A stretch of DNA of 21,010 bases from Collodictyon triciliatum (taxonomy: Eukaryota > CRuMs), in assembly GCA_043381765.1 (NCBI GenBank), contig JBHJMP010001212.1, positions 1 through 21,010 on the forward strand, read 5' to 3'. Below, in pieces: positions 1 through 9,800 of the stretch. The position numbers and the translations under genes are program-made. Numbering within the stretch: position 1 is the first letter of the stretch; the number at the start of each line of letters is the position of its first letter. A model generated the notes under the pieces. The model searched no databases and was not told where the DNA came from. It was given only the letters and a program-made list of their open reading frames with translations.

Positions 1-315
1 AAAAAGGAAAAAAAGAAAAAAAGAAAAAAAGAAAAAAAGAAAAAAAGAAAAAAAGAAAAAAAGAAAAAAAGAAAAGAAAAAAGAAAAGAAAAAAAGAAAA
101 AAGAAAAGAAAAAAAGAAAAAAGAAAAGAAAAAAGAAAAGAAAAGAAAAAAGAAAAAAAGAAAAAAAGAAAAAAAGAAAAAAAGAAAAAAAGAAAAGAAA
201 AAAGAAAAGAAAAAAGAAAAGAAAAAAGAAAAAAGAAAAGAAAAAAAGAAAAAAGAAAAGAAAAAAGAAAAGAAAAAAGAAAAGAAAAAAGAAAAGAAAA
301 AAGAAAAAAGAAAAG

Positions 316-346
<31 letters not shown>

Positions 347-365
347 GAAAAGAAAAAAGAAAAGA
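1..365. repeat. Degenerate A(n)G homopurine repeat
   Basis: The window opens inside an uninterrupted purine tract on the + strand, made of runs of four to seven A separated by single G. Units of 8 nt (A7G) dominate the first part; 5-nt and 7-nt units mix later. It ends at about 365, where the sequence becomes mixed. No gene signal is seen inside it. The left end is cut by the window, so its full length is unknown. Confidence 0.95.
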
Positions 366-483
366 GGAACAAGGAAAAAACAAAATCATATGTGGGATCA
401 TTTGATTTGATTTAAAGCCCAGGATTTCTTAAATGATTATTTATAGCCAAAAAGAAAAGAAAACAACACAGTCATGATGAAAT

Positions 484-1816
484 ATGCATATTCCTTTCAT
501 CACCTACCCTTTTTTTTTCTATTATTCTACATCGCACTTGATGTATTTATTCTCATCCGAATGCACCATAACTCCACTAACTGGCCTGTTGGACTCAGTG
601 GGATCGGTACCGACTTATTTTACGCGTGTCTACGAGACCGACGAGCCTGAAGTAGTGATTTATTGCGATAACCATATCCCACAAAGACCAACAGTCGCTC
701 AAGCATCTTCCTTAGGGGCAATGCCCTCAGATTCAAAGACAGAGTCCATTCCTCTAATTACTAATAACACAAAGTAATTTCTTTATGATATTTTTTTTCT
801 TATTATCATCTCGCTTTTTAAAAGTTGCCATATTTTTCTGCCGTTTTATTTCATCGATCAACCCTTCGATTATGAATCAAGGATTGGTATCAGACAGACA
901 TCCAATTACATGAATGTAGCAATCAACCTTTCATCACTCACGTCCAGTAGTAACTCTTGTATTTCTTTTCACGCAGGAACTCCATTACACCTAGACAAAA
1001 GATGGGTCTTGCAAGCTTCATTTCACTTCTTGCTGCTTTGGCTATAACTTGCATTGTGGTATATTCATGTTGTCTAGAAAAGCCTTCGATATCGCTTCGC
1101 CATTTTGCTCGCGCAGATTTGAGTGGGAATGACGATGAGCTTCTCGACTGTTTCTTTGTGATGAAAGCAGAAAATGAGAATATTCAAGCAATTAAGATAT
1201 CATCCTTGGACATTCGTGTCTGCTTCCGTAAGTCTCTTCTGAGTACATTTGTTATTTTATATACTTTTAAAAAAAACGAAGAAGAAAAAAACACGCACTT
1301 GGACACTCATCACGTGAATTCCTCTTTGACTTATCTGCGTTTCCTAGGATATGAATTTCAGACAAGCCTTTCCAGACCTACGGAAGAGCCCGTGTGCCTG
1401 GGATTTCTTCACGATAAAGCACAAGTCCGTGTATCCTCAAGAGGTGACAAGACCTTTGATTTAGTTGGCCACTTTAACTTGACCGAGTCACAAGCGCCCG
1501 GAAGTGTCGTCAGGTTACTAAATTGCTGATCAAATATAGAGTGGAGAAAATAAGAGGAAAGGGAGATGCATATATATATATATATACACATATGTATATA
1601 TGAAAGATACATTTCATGAGGATTGTCTTTGCTTGTCTTTGATGTGCTCATGTCTTTATCTTTCATTTGTTTTCCCTTCTTGCCCGCAGAACTCTTAAAG
1701 AGGGAAACTTCATCGCCACGATGGACGGTTCGGCATCCTTCTCCACTCTCTCCTTCCTCAAAATGACCACACATGTCAAGACATCCACATACGTTCTCCA
1801 ACCACTCCTGCCTTGA
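484..1816 (+). CDS. Single-pass membrane protein, LEA-2/WHy-like (4 exons)
   Basis: Spliced model: exons 484-773, 977-1227, 1348-1513 and 1690-1816, summing to 834 nt (277 residues). Junctions are GT-AG with phases 2, 1 and 2 that match on both sides; the donors read GTAATT, GTAAGT and GTTACT. The polar N-terminus (about 104 residues) is followed by one hydrophobic span at about 106-128 (starting MGLASFISLLAALAI) and then a lumenal or extracellular domain. A short cytoplasmic tail, one span and a C-terminal beta-rich domain with a late Asp-Gly turn (ATMDGSASF) and a final VLQP strand resemble LEA-2/WHy proteins such as plant NDR1/HIN1-like proteins. I judge this by pattern, not alignment. The start is uncertain: ATG 541 (residue 20) would remove an odd Phe/Tyr-rich leader. 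Intron 2 (120 nt) is a multiple of three without a stop, so retention would add 40 residues. Confidence is high for the splicing and modest for the family. Confidence 0.62.
1571..1603. repeat. (AT)n-rich microsatellite in intron 3
   Basis: An alternating A/T stretch beginning CATATATATATATATATAT, followed by imperfect TACACATATGTATATATG. It lies inside the third intron (1514-1689) of the LEA-2-like gene. No other signal is seen here. Confidence 0.8.
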
Positions 1817-2128
1817 GCGCGCGGCGCCGATGGCTTCATATGCCGATAGCGTAATCCAGTCAAGAAGAGGAGGCATAAGAGAAGAGACTCTGTCATCGTT
1901 TTATTATATTTCTTCATTTTTCTTCATGAAACTAAGTATCTGCGCCGTAGGGTGGGGCCATAATCACAGTGAAAAAAAAATAAAAATAAAAAATAGAATC
2001 CATCCTTTCTATACCATGAAGTAAACAAACCACAAACGGATGTTCGGCCCTGGAAATAGAAAAGAAAAGGAGAAGAAAGGGTGTGGATTATTCAATCCGT
2101 GTCCTATTTATTGCCAACTAGAGGGAGT
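1817..2128. other. Intergenic spacer between two co-oriented genes
   Basis: About 310 nt between the stop of the upstream + strand gene and the first ATG chosen for the next. It contains AT-rich sequence and A-rich runs near 1972-1995, plus a purine-rich stretch at 2055-2080. It presumably holds the 3' end of the first gene and the promoter of the second, but I see no recognisable promoter element. A GC-richer patch at 1817-1870 carries no convincing coding continuation. Confidence 0.5.
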
Positions 2129-3003
2129 ATGCTTCAGCCTATATCTAAGAGACAACACACTTGCAATATCTGCGGGGCAATCACGCCTCATCACACAGCG
2201 TTTCTCTCGGCCTCATCACGGAGGAGCCTCTGGAAATCACTCGGTATGTATAAGCACAGCCTTTTGTCTGAAAACTCACTCGCTCTCCTCACAAACAAGG
2301 CACCGCCGAAGAAGCTCCTGCGCTTCAGATGGAGTCGGACTTCCAAGCAAAGGCCGATCTTTTTGCGGCGTTGCGGAGAGACATCACCGCGTTCTACGAC
2401 TCCCTGTATGCCTCTCTTTGTCCCTTCTTCTCTTTGCCTTTGGCCATCGCCGGCTGCAGACTCTCCAAACCCTCCCACAAAGCAACTCAGAGCGATAAAC
2501 CAAACCGCACTTGCGCAACTGCAGGGAAAACGCGGCACGCGAGTCATACACGCCGGCCGAGGCTGCGGGTAAGAGAGTCTTCTTTCATTTGAAGAAAGAC
2601 TCAAGGATATCACGTTTGCCCTTCGGCTACACTAACCAGACGCTGCACTGCGCAACCAGCGGACTTGCAGCGCATACACACTGCTTTGGATCACTTCGAG
2701 GCGGCTGCAAAGGAAGGCTCGTTGAGCGATCCGCGGCTGAAGGACATGAAACTCTCACTCCTGACAAAGGACGATGCTGTGGAGGACGAGCCTAAGGCAA
2801 GTGCCGGCATGGGTGATCCTTTTTGTGATGGCTTATCATCACTATTATTATCATCATTATTATTATTATCACTATCATTATCATTACCATCATCACCATC
2901 ATCACCACCACCACTACCATCATCACCACTATCATTATCATCATCATCATCATTATTATTATTATTATTATCATTATCACCACCACCACCATAATCATCA
3001 TCG

Positions 3004-3052
<49 letters not shown>

Positions 3053-3166
3053 ATCTGCCGTGGACAGCCTCGACGAGTGCGCGAAGCTCCCAACCCCCTG
3101 GAGCAAGTGTTGCAAGAGTTGAAAGGTGGAATGAGTCAGCTTCGGACGATTCTCCCACCTCAGTGA
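2129..3166 (+). CDS. Unknown protein, five exons, GC-AG last intron
   Basis: Model: exons 2129-2243, 2300-2405, 2491-2568, 2640-2796 and 3068-3166, total 555 nt (184 residues), with consistent phases 1, 2, 2 and 0. Donors are GTATGT, GTATGC, GTAAGA and finally AAG|GCAAGT, a textbook GC-AG donor. The best coding stretches read as hydrophilic helices: MESDFQAKADLFAALRRD in exon 2, LQRIHTALDHFEAAAKEG in exon 4 and PLEQVLQELKGG in exon 5, ending PPQ-stop. This suggests a small, helical, soluble protein; I do not recognise the family. Uncertain points: translation may begin at ATG 2329 with exon 1 as 5' UTR, and the exon 3 and 4 acceptors (after 2490 and 2639) were chosen for frame continuity. Alternative acceptors at 2459 and 2670 also keep a frame open. 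Intron 4 is filled by a trinucleotide repeat. Confidence 0.5.
2836..3053. repeat. ATC/ATT/ACC trinucleotide microsatellite inside an intron
   Basis: About 220 nt of triplets on the + strand. It starts as mixed ATT and ATC, passes through ACC-rich blocks and ends in a pure (ATC)n run of about 17 units near 3002-3053. It occupies most of the 271-nt GC-AG intron (2797-3067) of the unknown gene. In other frames it makes long poly-His, poly-Met and poly-Asp reading frames that are not genes. Confidence 0.93.
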
Positions 3167-3707
3167 TGAAATGCCTTTGCGAAACGAGTGTCAGTGTGTG
3201 TAAGGATTTGATTATATCCATCGTAGTTCCTTCACTTTCTTTCCTTCCTTTCATGCTTTTTGTATAGAAAATGAAAAGTCAAGTATTCAGAGATGAGTTG
3301 CTTGAAAGTAGCATGTATTTGATAGCCTGAACCCCGTCGTATTATAGATATTTGGCTATGCTTGGCATGAATGATAAATCCAATATCTCTCCCTCTTGTT
3401 AATCATATAGAGTTATTAAGCCTAAAGGTTTCTCTCTAAAAGATATTGCATCAGGAATCATAGTTGTTCGTCTATCTCCCAGTTTCCTTAACTCTATAAA
3501 AGCACAAACGCTTGATTCTGCCATCTCCTCCATTTTTACTACTCAATACACCACACGCCGGAGCATAAAAATGCACGATATTCATTTTGGTTTATGAAGA
3601 TATCCATGCATATCCACCCGAGACATACTCCACTGCCTATACGAAAGGAACATTGAACAATTAATAAATTAATAAAAAGAAATGAAAAATCATGTTACAA
3701 AAGTTGG
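3167..3707. other. Intergenic region between convergent genes
   Basis: About 540 nt between the stop of the + strand unknown gene and the likely stop of EMC4 on the - strand. It is moderately AT-rich, with no coding exon I can support. Two AATAAA hexamers on the + strand at 3663-3668 and 3671-3676 could be polyadenylation signals for the upstream gene, though they lie about 500 nt past its stop. EMC4 may extend to 3695 if its alternative last exon is used. Confidence 0.5.
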
Positions 3708-5151
3708 TTATATTCCACATTCAAGGTCTTTCTGATGCGCATAATATACTGAAAGTAACAAAATAAATAAATAAAAAACCTTTTTCGGCGGGATCGTCAC
3801 AATCATATCTAGTGAGGATGGCAAAAGGCCAAACTGATGGAACTTGTAGAGCATGAAGCTGAGTGACACCAGATTCAGGATGATGTAGACAAGCTTCTGG
3901 AGTCGCAGATCGATACCGGGGCCCTCGTACTTTGCAAATCCTATCAAAACATAAGAAGGAAAAAAGTGAAAAGAGAATGTTAAAAATATGTTTAAACAAA
4001 AACAGAAAGCAAAGTATAAATTCTGTAAGGGAAATAAATGAGCGGAAAAAAAGACAAGAAAATGAGTACAATAGAAGAAAAAAAGAAAGTAAAAGTCAAT
4101 GGCGACTGATTGTAACAATGAACGAAAAGTACAAAAAAAAACTTCACGTGGGAGAATTATAACACTGCAAACCAGAATTCATGGACATGAGTGACTTCAC
4201 GGGCGAAAAAGCCATGGCTGCAACAAGGCCGATTGTCCATATATTGAGCGTGCTTCCACTCATCCACATCATAATTAGCTGATTGAAGATACCCATCCCA
4301 GGAGACCGCGCATGCTCCCACGAACGCTTAATTGCAACCACGCAAAAAAAAAAAACATAGATTTGTAAATATATACCAAACGAATAAAAAAGATGTTATC
4401 ACAAAAAATTGGAGAAATGAAGGGATAATATGTATAAAAGAAATGAAAGAAATGAAAGAAATGAAAGAAAAGAAAGAAAAGAAAGAAAAGAAAGAAAAAG
4501 AAGAAAACGAAGAAAACGAAGAAAACGAAGAAAACGAAGAAAACGAAGAAAAAGAAGAAAAAGAAGAAAAAGAAGAAAAAGAAAAAGAAGAAAAAGAAAA
4601 AGAAAAAGAAGAAAAAGAAAAAGAAGAAAAAGAAAAAGAAGAAAAAGAAAAAGAAGAAAAAGAAAAAGAAGAAAAAGAAAAAGAAGAAAAAGAAAAAGAA
4701 GAAAAAGAAAAAGAAGAAAAAGAAGAGACATTACCACAAAAGAAACAAGTGAATGATGGAGGACATACCTTGACTTTCAGTTCACGCTTATTGTCCACGC
4801 CCTGTCCCGTGTTTGCGGCTGTCTAAGGTTACCAGATATTAAAAAAAAAAAATTAGAAAAAATAAGGAAAAAAAAGAGTGGGATAAAACAGCAAAGCGGG
4901 GTCACAGAGCGTAGTCTCTTGGGGATCCGATCGGGCAGGAGCCCATAGAAAGTAAACTGAGACTGTAAGAAGCTTGCTAGTGTTTTCTTTTTTCTTTCTG
5001 TCTGCGGCTGTGAAAGCGGGAGTATGCAAAGAACCTTTGGGGCGGCTGCAACAGCATTGAAGCCCAGAGGAGGTCGTGTGGAGCCAGCAGAGGATGACGG
5101 GACGCGGAAGTGCCATTTCTTGTGGAGGTCGGGCAATGCTGGCTGGGCCAT
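3708..5151 (-). CDS. EMC4: ER membrane protein complex subunit 4 (EMC4)
   Basis: EMC4 is part of the ER membrane complex that inserts and folds multi-pass and tail-anchored proteins. Exons on the - strand: 5151-5035, 4822-4769, 4326-4173 and 3940-3780, plus a tail; phases 0, 0, 1. Recognition rests on the order of conserved blocks: N-terminal KKWHFRV, then a KRSWEHA-like block before the first hydrophobic span (FNQLIMMWMSG), a second span before FSPVKSLMSM, then LVYIILNLVSLSF, YKFHQFGLLP and a terminal PPKK. These parallel the known family blocks up to its short tail after the last Pro-Pro. The spliced length of about 170-180 residues fits the usual size of about 180. The C-terminus is ambiguous. 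Reading through or removing 3732-3779 (48 nt) both end at 3708, while the stronger acceptor after 3749 would end at 3695. Donor 1 is an atypical GTTCTT. The open frame upstream of ATG 5151 has no family counterpart. Confidence 0.88.
4437..4728. repeat. GAAAT/GAAAA/GAAAAAGAA purine tract in EMC4 intron 2
   Basis: Roughly 290 nt that is almost entirely purine on the + strand, hence pyrimidine in the EMC4 transcript. Successive blocks are visible: AATGAAAG units, AAAGAAAG units, GAAAACGAA units (the only interruptions by C), then GAAAAAGAA and 15-nt GAAGAAAAAGAAAAA units. It sits inside EMC4 intron 2 (4327-4768). The layered block structure suggests several rounds of local expansion from drifting units. 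Confidence 0.92.
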
Positions 5152-5752
5152 GGCTGCTCTGTGTGCTTGTGTATTTTCGCATGAGTATATGTCTTTGTGG
5201 CTTTGCTTTCCTTCTGTTCTTTCTCTTTGTTTTGTTTGGGGGATGAGAGGTTTGGTTCGAGGGATAAAGGGTGGCAGGCAAAGCTCTGATGCCTTTTTTA
5301 TGTTCTTATGAAGTATGGTGTTATGGAACAAGCAACAGAGTAGCTTTGCTTGGTGGGGGTTGCCACTGAAGGAAGGGCGACAAACGTTCGCACACGGCTG
5401 CACGTTGGCGGGTTGCTTGGTGTGGGTTTTATGATGGACTGAAAGGGCTACTTCTTTTTTCTTTCTTTTATTATTTACATGCGTGTATGTCTTGTACAGA
5501 AGAATAAAAAAAAAAACTAGGCAAATGCTTGTTAGCGCCATCAAGGTGAGTTGAAGCCACCAGACTAGAAGTGCACTCCACTCAAACAGCACCAGCAAAT
5601 CGACACTGATAAACAAAGCTTGCTTTTTAGATATAGTCGTGGCTGGTATTGAACGATGAACATATTAATGAGGTGAGAAAAAGAAGAAAAAGATATGGGT
5701 ACCAAAGCCCAAGAAATGAAGGGCTCCTTTACCTCATCAATATGCGTCTTTC

Positions 5753-5803
5753 AAAAAAAAAAAAAAAAAAAAAAAAAAAGGAAAGAAGGAAAGAAGGAAG
5801 AAA
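5753..5803. repeat. Poly(A) tract followed by GGAAAGAA repeats
   Basis: A run of about 27 A on the + strand followed by a short purine series (GGAAAGAAGGAAAGAAGGAAG). It lies in intergenic DNA. There are no target-site duplications or adjacent coding remnants to suggest a retroposed element, so I call it simple repeat only. Confidence 0.8.
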
Positions 5804-6292
5804 TCCGAGATGAACGACCGTTCTATGAAACACCCTATTTAAAAAACGAACTACATCACTAATATTTAACCCGGCCGAGATTCAACAGGAAAACTCTGGG
5901 TAAACTAGTAATCATAAGCAAAAACGCAAAAATGAATTGCATAATACTAGTTTACTCTTTGATTATGTAAACAGAGGTATTCTTCGCTTGTGTACCTTCT
6001 CATTAAAAAAAAATATTATTGAAAACTTTGGAATATATGCAATCTGGAAGAGCAAAATCGAAGTAGACTGTGCTTAAAGAATCGTATCAACGATGTGCAG
6101 TTATCTTAGCTAATACACCCCGTAAGAGACATAGTTCTGTATTTTAGCGATTTGAGATACCCAAAAACAAGTTACGCTCTTTTCACAACAACGGCGCTTT
6201 CCTATCACTAGTTTATTTAAACATCTTGCCATAGCACAATGCGAGAGGCCAGACAACTACGCTACCTTGGTCATATACAGTGAAACATCGAA

Positions 6293-6397
6293 AAGAAGAA
6301 GAAGAAGAAGAAGAAGAAGAAGAAGAAGAAGAAGAAGAAGAAGAAGAAGAAGAAGAAGAAGAAGAAGAAGAAGAAGAAGAAGAAGAAGAAGAAGAAG

Positions 6398-6427
<30 letters not shown>
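6293..6427. repeat. (AAG)n microsatellite, about 45 units
   Basis: A nearly perfect AAG/GAA trinucleotide run on the + strand (CTT on the - strand) with no visible interruption. It lies about 300-400 bp downstream of the possible ends of the LRR receptor gene. It produces artificial poly-Arg, poly-Glu and poly-Ser frames that should not be annotated. Perfect homopurine AAG tracts of this length are known to be length-unstable and able to adopt triplex structures. Confidence 0.95.
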
Positions 6428-6430
<3 letters not shown>

Positions 6431-6587
6431 TCACACAAAAATTAATTTTATATTTAAATATTAGAGCCTCAATCCATCAACAATCGACTGCCGAGGCATT
6501 GAATACATAATAACGGATAATTCGTGTGGTCATGATAAAAATATTATATACATAAAAAAAGTTCATCATGTGCACGATTACATTATG

Positions 6588-6602
6588 TTTATTCTATTTA
6601 TT
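6588..6602 (-). promoter_or_regulatory. Candidate polyadenylation signals for the LRR gene
   Basis: On the - strand two AATAAA hexamers (complement of TTTATT at 6588-6593 and 6597-6602) lie downstream of the possible stops of the LRR receptor gene at 6845 or 6729. Position and orientation suit a poly(A) signal. AATAAA is frequent by chance in AT-rich DNA, so this is only a candidate. Confidence 0.35.
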
Positions 6603-6844
6603 ATTAAATATGGAGCAAAATTGTTGAAGAGAAATCAAAAAGGCTATAGGACCCACCCCACGTACTTCTTTTCTTCTCTATTCTTGGTGAATAAGAGCTG
6701 TGAGTAAACGCTTAACGCCAAGGGAACTTCAAAAATCTTTACAACATTCAATGGAATATGAACATTCACAAAATTTGTTCGGATTGAAGAACAAGCTTTT
6801 ATTTGAATCGAGAGCTCTGGTCGGTTGAACCTCATATAGTGTGG

Positions 6845-9800
6845 TTATATTGTTTTCAGTTGAAGCGATAAATCCAATCCATATGCTGAAGAAGAGCAAG
6901 AAACAGCATGGAGTTGCTCAGGTGTCAGTTAGAATTTTCCATACGAATCCATCCTCCGCCTCTTAGAAAAGGTTTGACAAACCCGAAGAAAAAAGCCAAC
7001 ACGAGCCATATCATATTTATTGCTATCAAGAGAACGGTTGTCCATTCCTGGGACCCTAGAAAACTTGATAAAAGAGCGATAAAGAAAGATAAAAAAATTA
7101 TGTAAAGACTGGACAATTCCATCCGATTTTCCAACACCGAGAAGTAAGGATGAAACCTCATTTGCATCCAAATGGACGTCTGTGATGATTTAAAGTGAAT
7201 TAATTATTATTATTATCATTATTTAAAAAAATACTTTAGTTGAACCTTTTTTTTTTTTACTAATAAAAATCCACAACTGACCTGAATTATGATAACCAAC
7301 ATCAAAAACAGAACAGATAAATGAGTGTATGGAATCACAGTGATGGCAAAAGATAATGCTATCCTCCTCGATATAATTATATATTCCCAGTATTTGAATT
7401 CCTACAAGACAAGATTTCTTTTTGAATTTGTTACGTCACATGAAGACATTAAAGGAACTTACCTCTTTGTATGGAAGATACAGGAAACCGTATCGAGCTA
7501 CAGATTTGCTGCTAATTTTTCCGGATTTGACCCTTATTTTTTTCCAGATGTATATCGGAAACCCAACTAGAAATAGAATTAAAACTGGAATCGATAATGA
7601 AAGCATGTCTTCATACTCTTGTGAAGCAGGTCTGCACTGGACCCAAGGAGCGTAATTTAAAAACCACGAGTGATTTCCTTCATCATATACTGTGCATCCG
7701 AGCACAGAGAAGACATTGTTTGCAATTGAATAATAGGTGAAAAACAAGAGATTGATGGTGATGAAAACGACCTAAGCATGCGTGTATGTATATACTATTT
7801 TGAGAAAAAAATTACCGTTTATACTATAGACATATGATTGAATATGCTCTCATCTCTTTAAAACAAAAACCTTATTTTTTGTATTCCCAGAGCCCAACAT
7901 ATATAATAGGAATCCAATTATGATAAAAACAGGTATTCTTAATAAACTCAGTAGAATAGCTGTAAACTCCTTCGTATAACCAAAGGCACAAGATACATTT
8001 GGAAGCTGGATAGATCCTATAGACGAAGAAATTTCGACAAAAATATTTGCTCCGTCCGACTGAACGAGAACTGAAGATATTATGGAGAGTGTCTGCATAT
8101 GGAGGAGGATGATACGAATCTTTGCTAAATATTGTTTTTTTTTTAAAAAAAAAAAGAGTTATAATACGGTCTATACTTTATTCTTTTAATTAACCCTCTA
8201 TACTACGACTATTAGGAATCCTACAATAACTTCTTAGGATTAAAAAAATAAGCATGACGACACAGACGTAGAAGAATGAAAACAAAAATAAAATGTAGAA
8301 TCGCACCTGATGAAGATGATTCAGAAACATATAAAAACGCAACTAGCGCCCAAAATCCGATAAAACTAAACACTAATGTTGTGTAAACTGTGGCTTGATT
8401 ACATTTGACACATGACCTCCCTTGTCGTCCGTATCCGTTTTGGCACTTTGAGCAAGCATGGCCCTCATATCCCTCTGAGCAGAGTCTTTCGATACTAGGT
8501 GATTCTTTTGCATTTGAAACTTTCTCTGGTATAATTGATTTACAAGAGTCAGGTCTTGGACATAGAAGCAAGCTCTTGACTTGAAAAATATTAGGGGATG
8601 CAAAGCAATTTTTTAATGATATTCCATCTTCGCAGCTACACTCTCGCGGACATTGAATACAGTTATTTCCAAACCCAAAGTAATTTGGCAAGCACTGACA
8701 AAAAGTGAAATTGTAGTAATTTGGATTCAAATCCACATCAGTTTGTACTGCCCCCAGGCTAGCGATAATGGAAGGGCATATATATGATTTTGTTTTATCT
8801 TCCAGATTGAATGGGTCAGTATAGTTGATAAAATTTGGAAGAAACCCAAAGCCGCCATGATTTAAGGATGTATTCTTTAAACCGAGATATTGTAATTTTG
8901 TAAATCTACTATATGACTCTGGTATGGCTCCTTTGATTGGATTTCCAGAGAGGTCAAGGCGATTCCATTTTAATAAACTGGTGAGTTCCCCCAACCTCGA
9001 AATTTTGTTGTTTCTCACACTTAATGTTTTGACATTTGGGACAAAGTCGAATATCTGCCAATTCATCACTCCAAAGAAATTGTTGTCGTCCAGAATCAAA
9101 GTGTCATATGTGTAATTGTAGTTGTCGTCGGACAGAGTTGGTGAGACGAATTCTCCAATATCCCCAGAGAACGTATTGTTTTTCAGATCAACGTAGACGA
9201 GATTTGCAAGGTTCCACACCATATCAGGCATTCGCCCATAAAACCGGTTGTGAGATAATATTAGTGATTTTAATGAATACAATCTCTGAAAGTATTCTGG
9301 TATAATACCTCCCAGTCTGTTTCTAGATAAATCTATGTACTGGATATTTGGTACGAACCAGTCGGACGGAATAAATCCAACGATATTGTTTTCGCTAATA
9401 TCTATTTTGTTTAAACTTTTCAATTGAAACGATGGAAGGTTTCCACTTAATTGGTTTCTAAACACTATAATTTCTTCTATGTTGAGGCAGCTATCAAAAT
9501 TGTGAATAGCTCCTGTAAGGCTGTTGTCGTATGATGAAAATGTTTTCATATTCGGAAGTTTAGAGAATTTAGGTATGGTGCCTATTAAACGATTTGTTGA
9601 CTGTGATTTCAGGTAATAATCCTTCACCTTCTATTAGCCTGACATTATTGTGTGTATAACAGATAACGTGGATACAAAATAATAATATATATCCGAAATA
9701 AAAATGAATATCAAACTTGATATATTGTTCCTAGACACGTCTAAACTCTGGAGCATGTTGATATCGTCAAAATCTGGGATATATCCTTTTTGTGGGGAAA

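Larger units (their letters stand above)
5152..6728. other. Intergenic region, EMC4 upstream side to LRR gene 3' side
   Basis: About 1.6 kb. The part next to EMC4 (5152-5620) is of mixed composition and presumably contains its 5' UTR and promoter. A - strand frame stays open through it and encodes a hydrophobic stretch near 5616-5490, but I see no start context, splice partner or EMC4 homology. The rest is AT-rich and contains poly(A) (about 5753-5779), GGAAAGAA repeats and an AAG microsatellite. No RNA gene was recognised. Confidence 0.45.

Noticed and set aside
1409-1917. Opposite-strand frames around 1409-1917
   Set aside because: They are antisense to exons 3 and 4 of the LEA-2-like gene, which link in frame on the + strand.
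2691-3254. Long frames rich in poly-Asp, poly-Met or poly-His over the ATC repeat
   Set aside because: They arise from reading the trinucleotide microsatellite in other frames; the phase-consistent spliced gene explains the flanks.
4328-4826. Glu/Lys-rich, Arg-rich or Ser/Phe-rich frames over 4437-4728
   Set aside because: Simple-sequence artefacts inside EMC4 intron 2.
5152-5616. Open frame upstream of and continuous with EMC4 exon 1
   Set aside because: Would add about 155 residues with no EMC4 counterpart; composition looks like untranslated leader. ATG 5151 gives the family-like N-terminus.
6213-6510. Poly-Ser, poly-Arg and poly-Glu frames
   Set aside because: Six-frame products of the AAG microsatellite.
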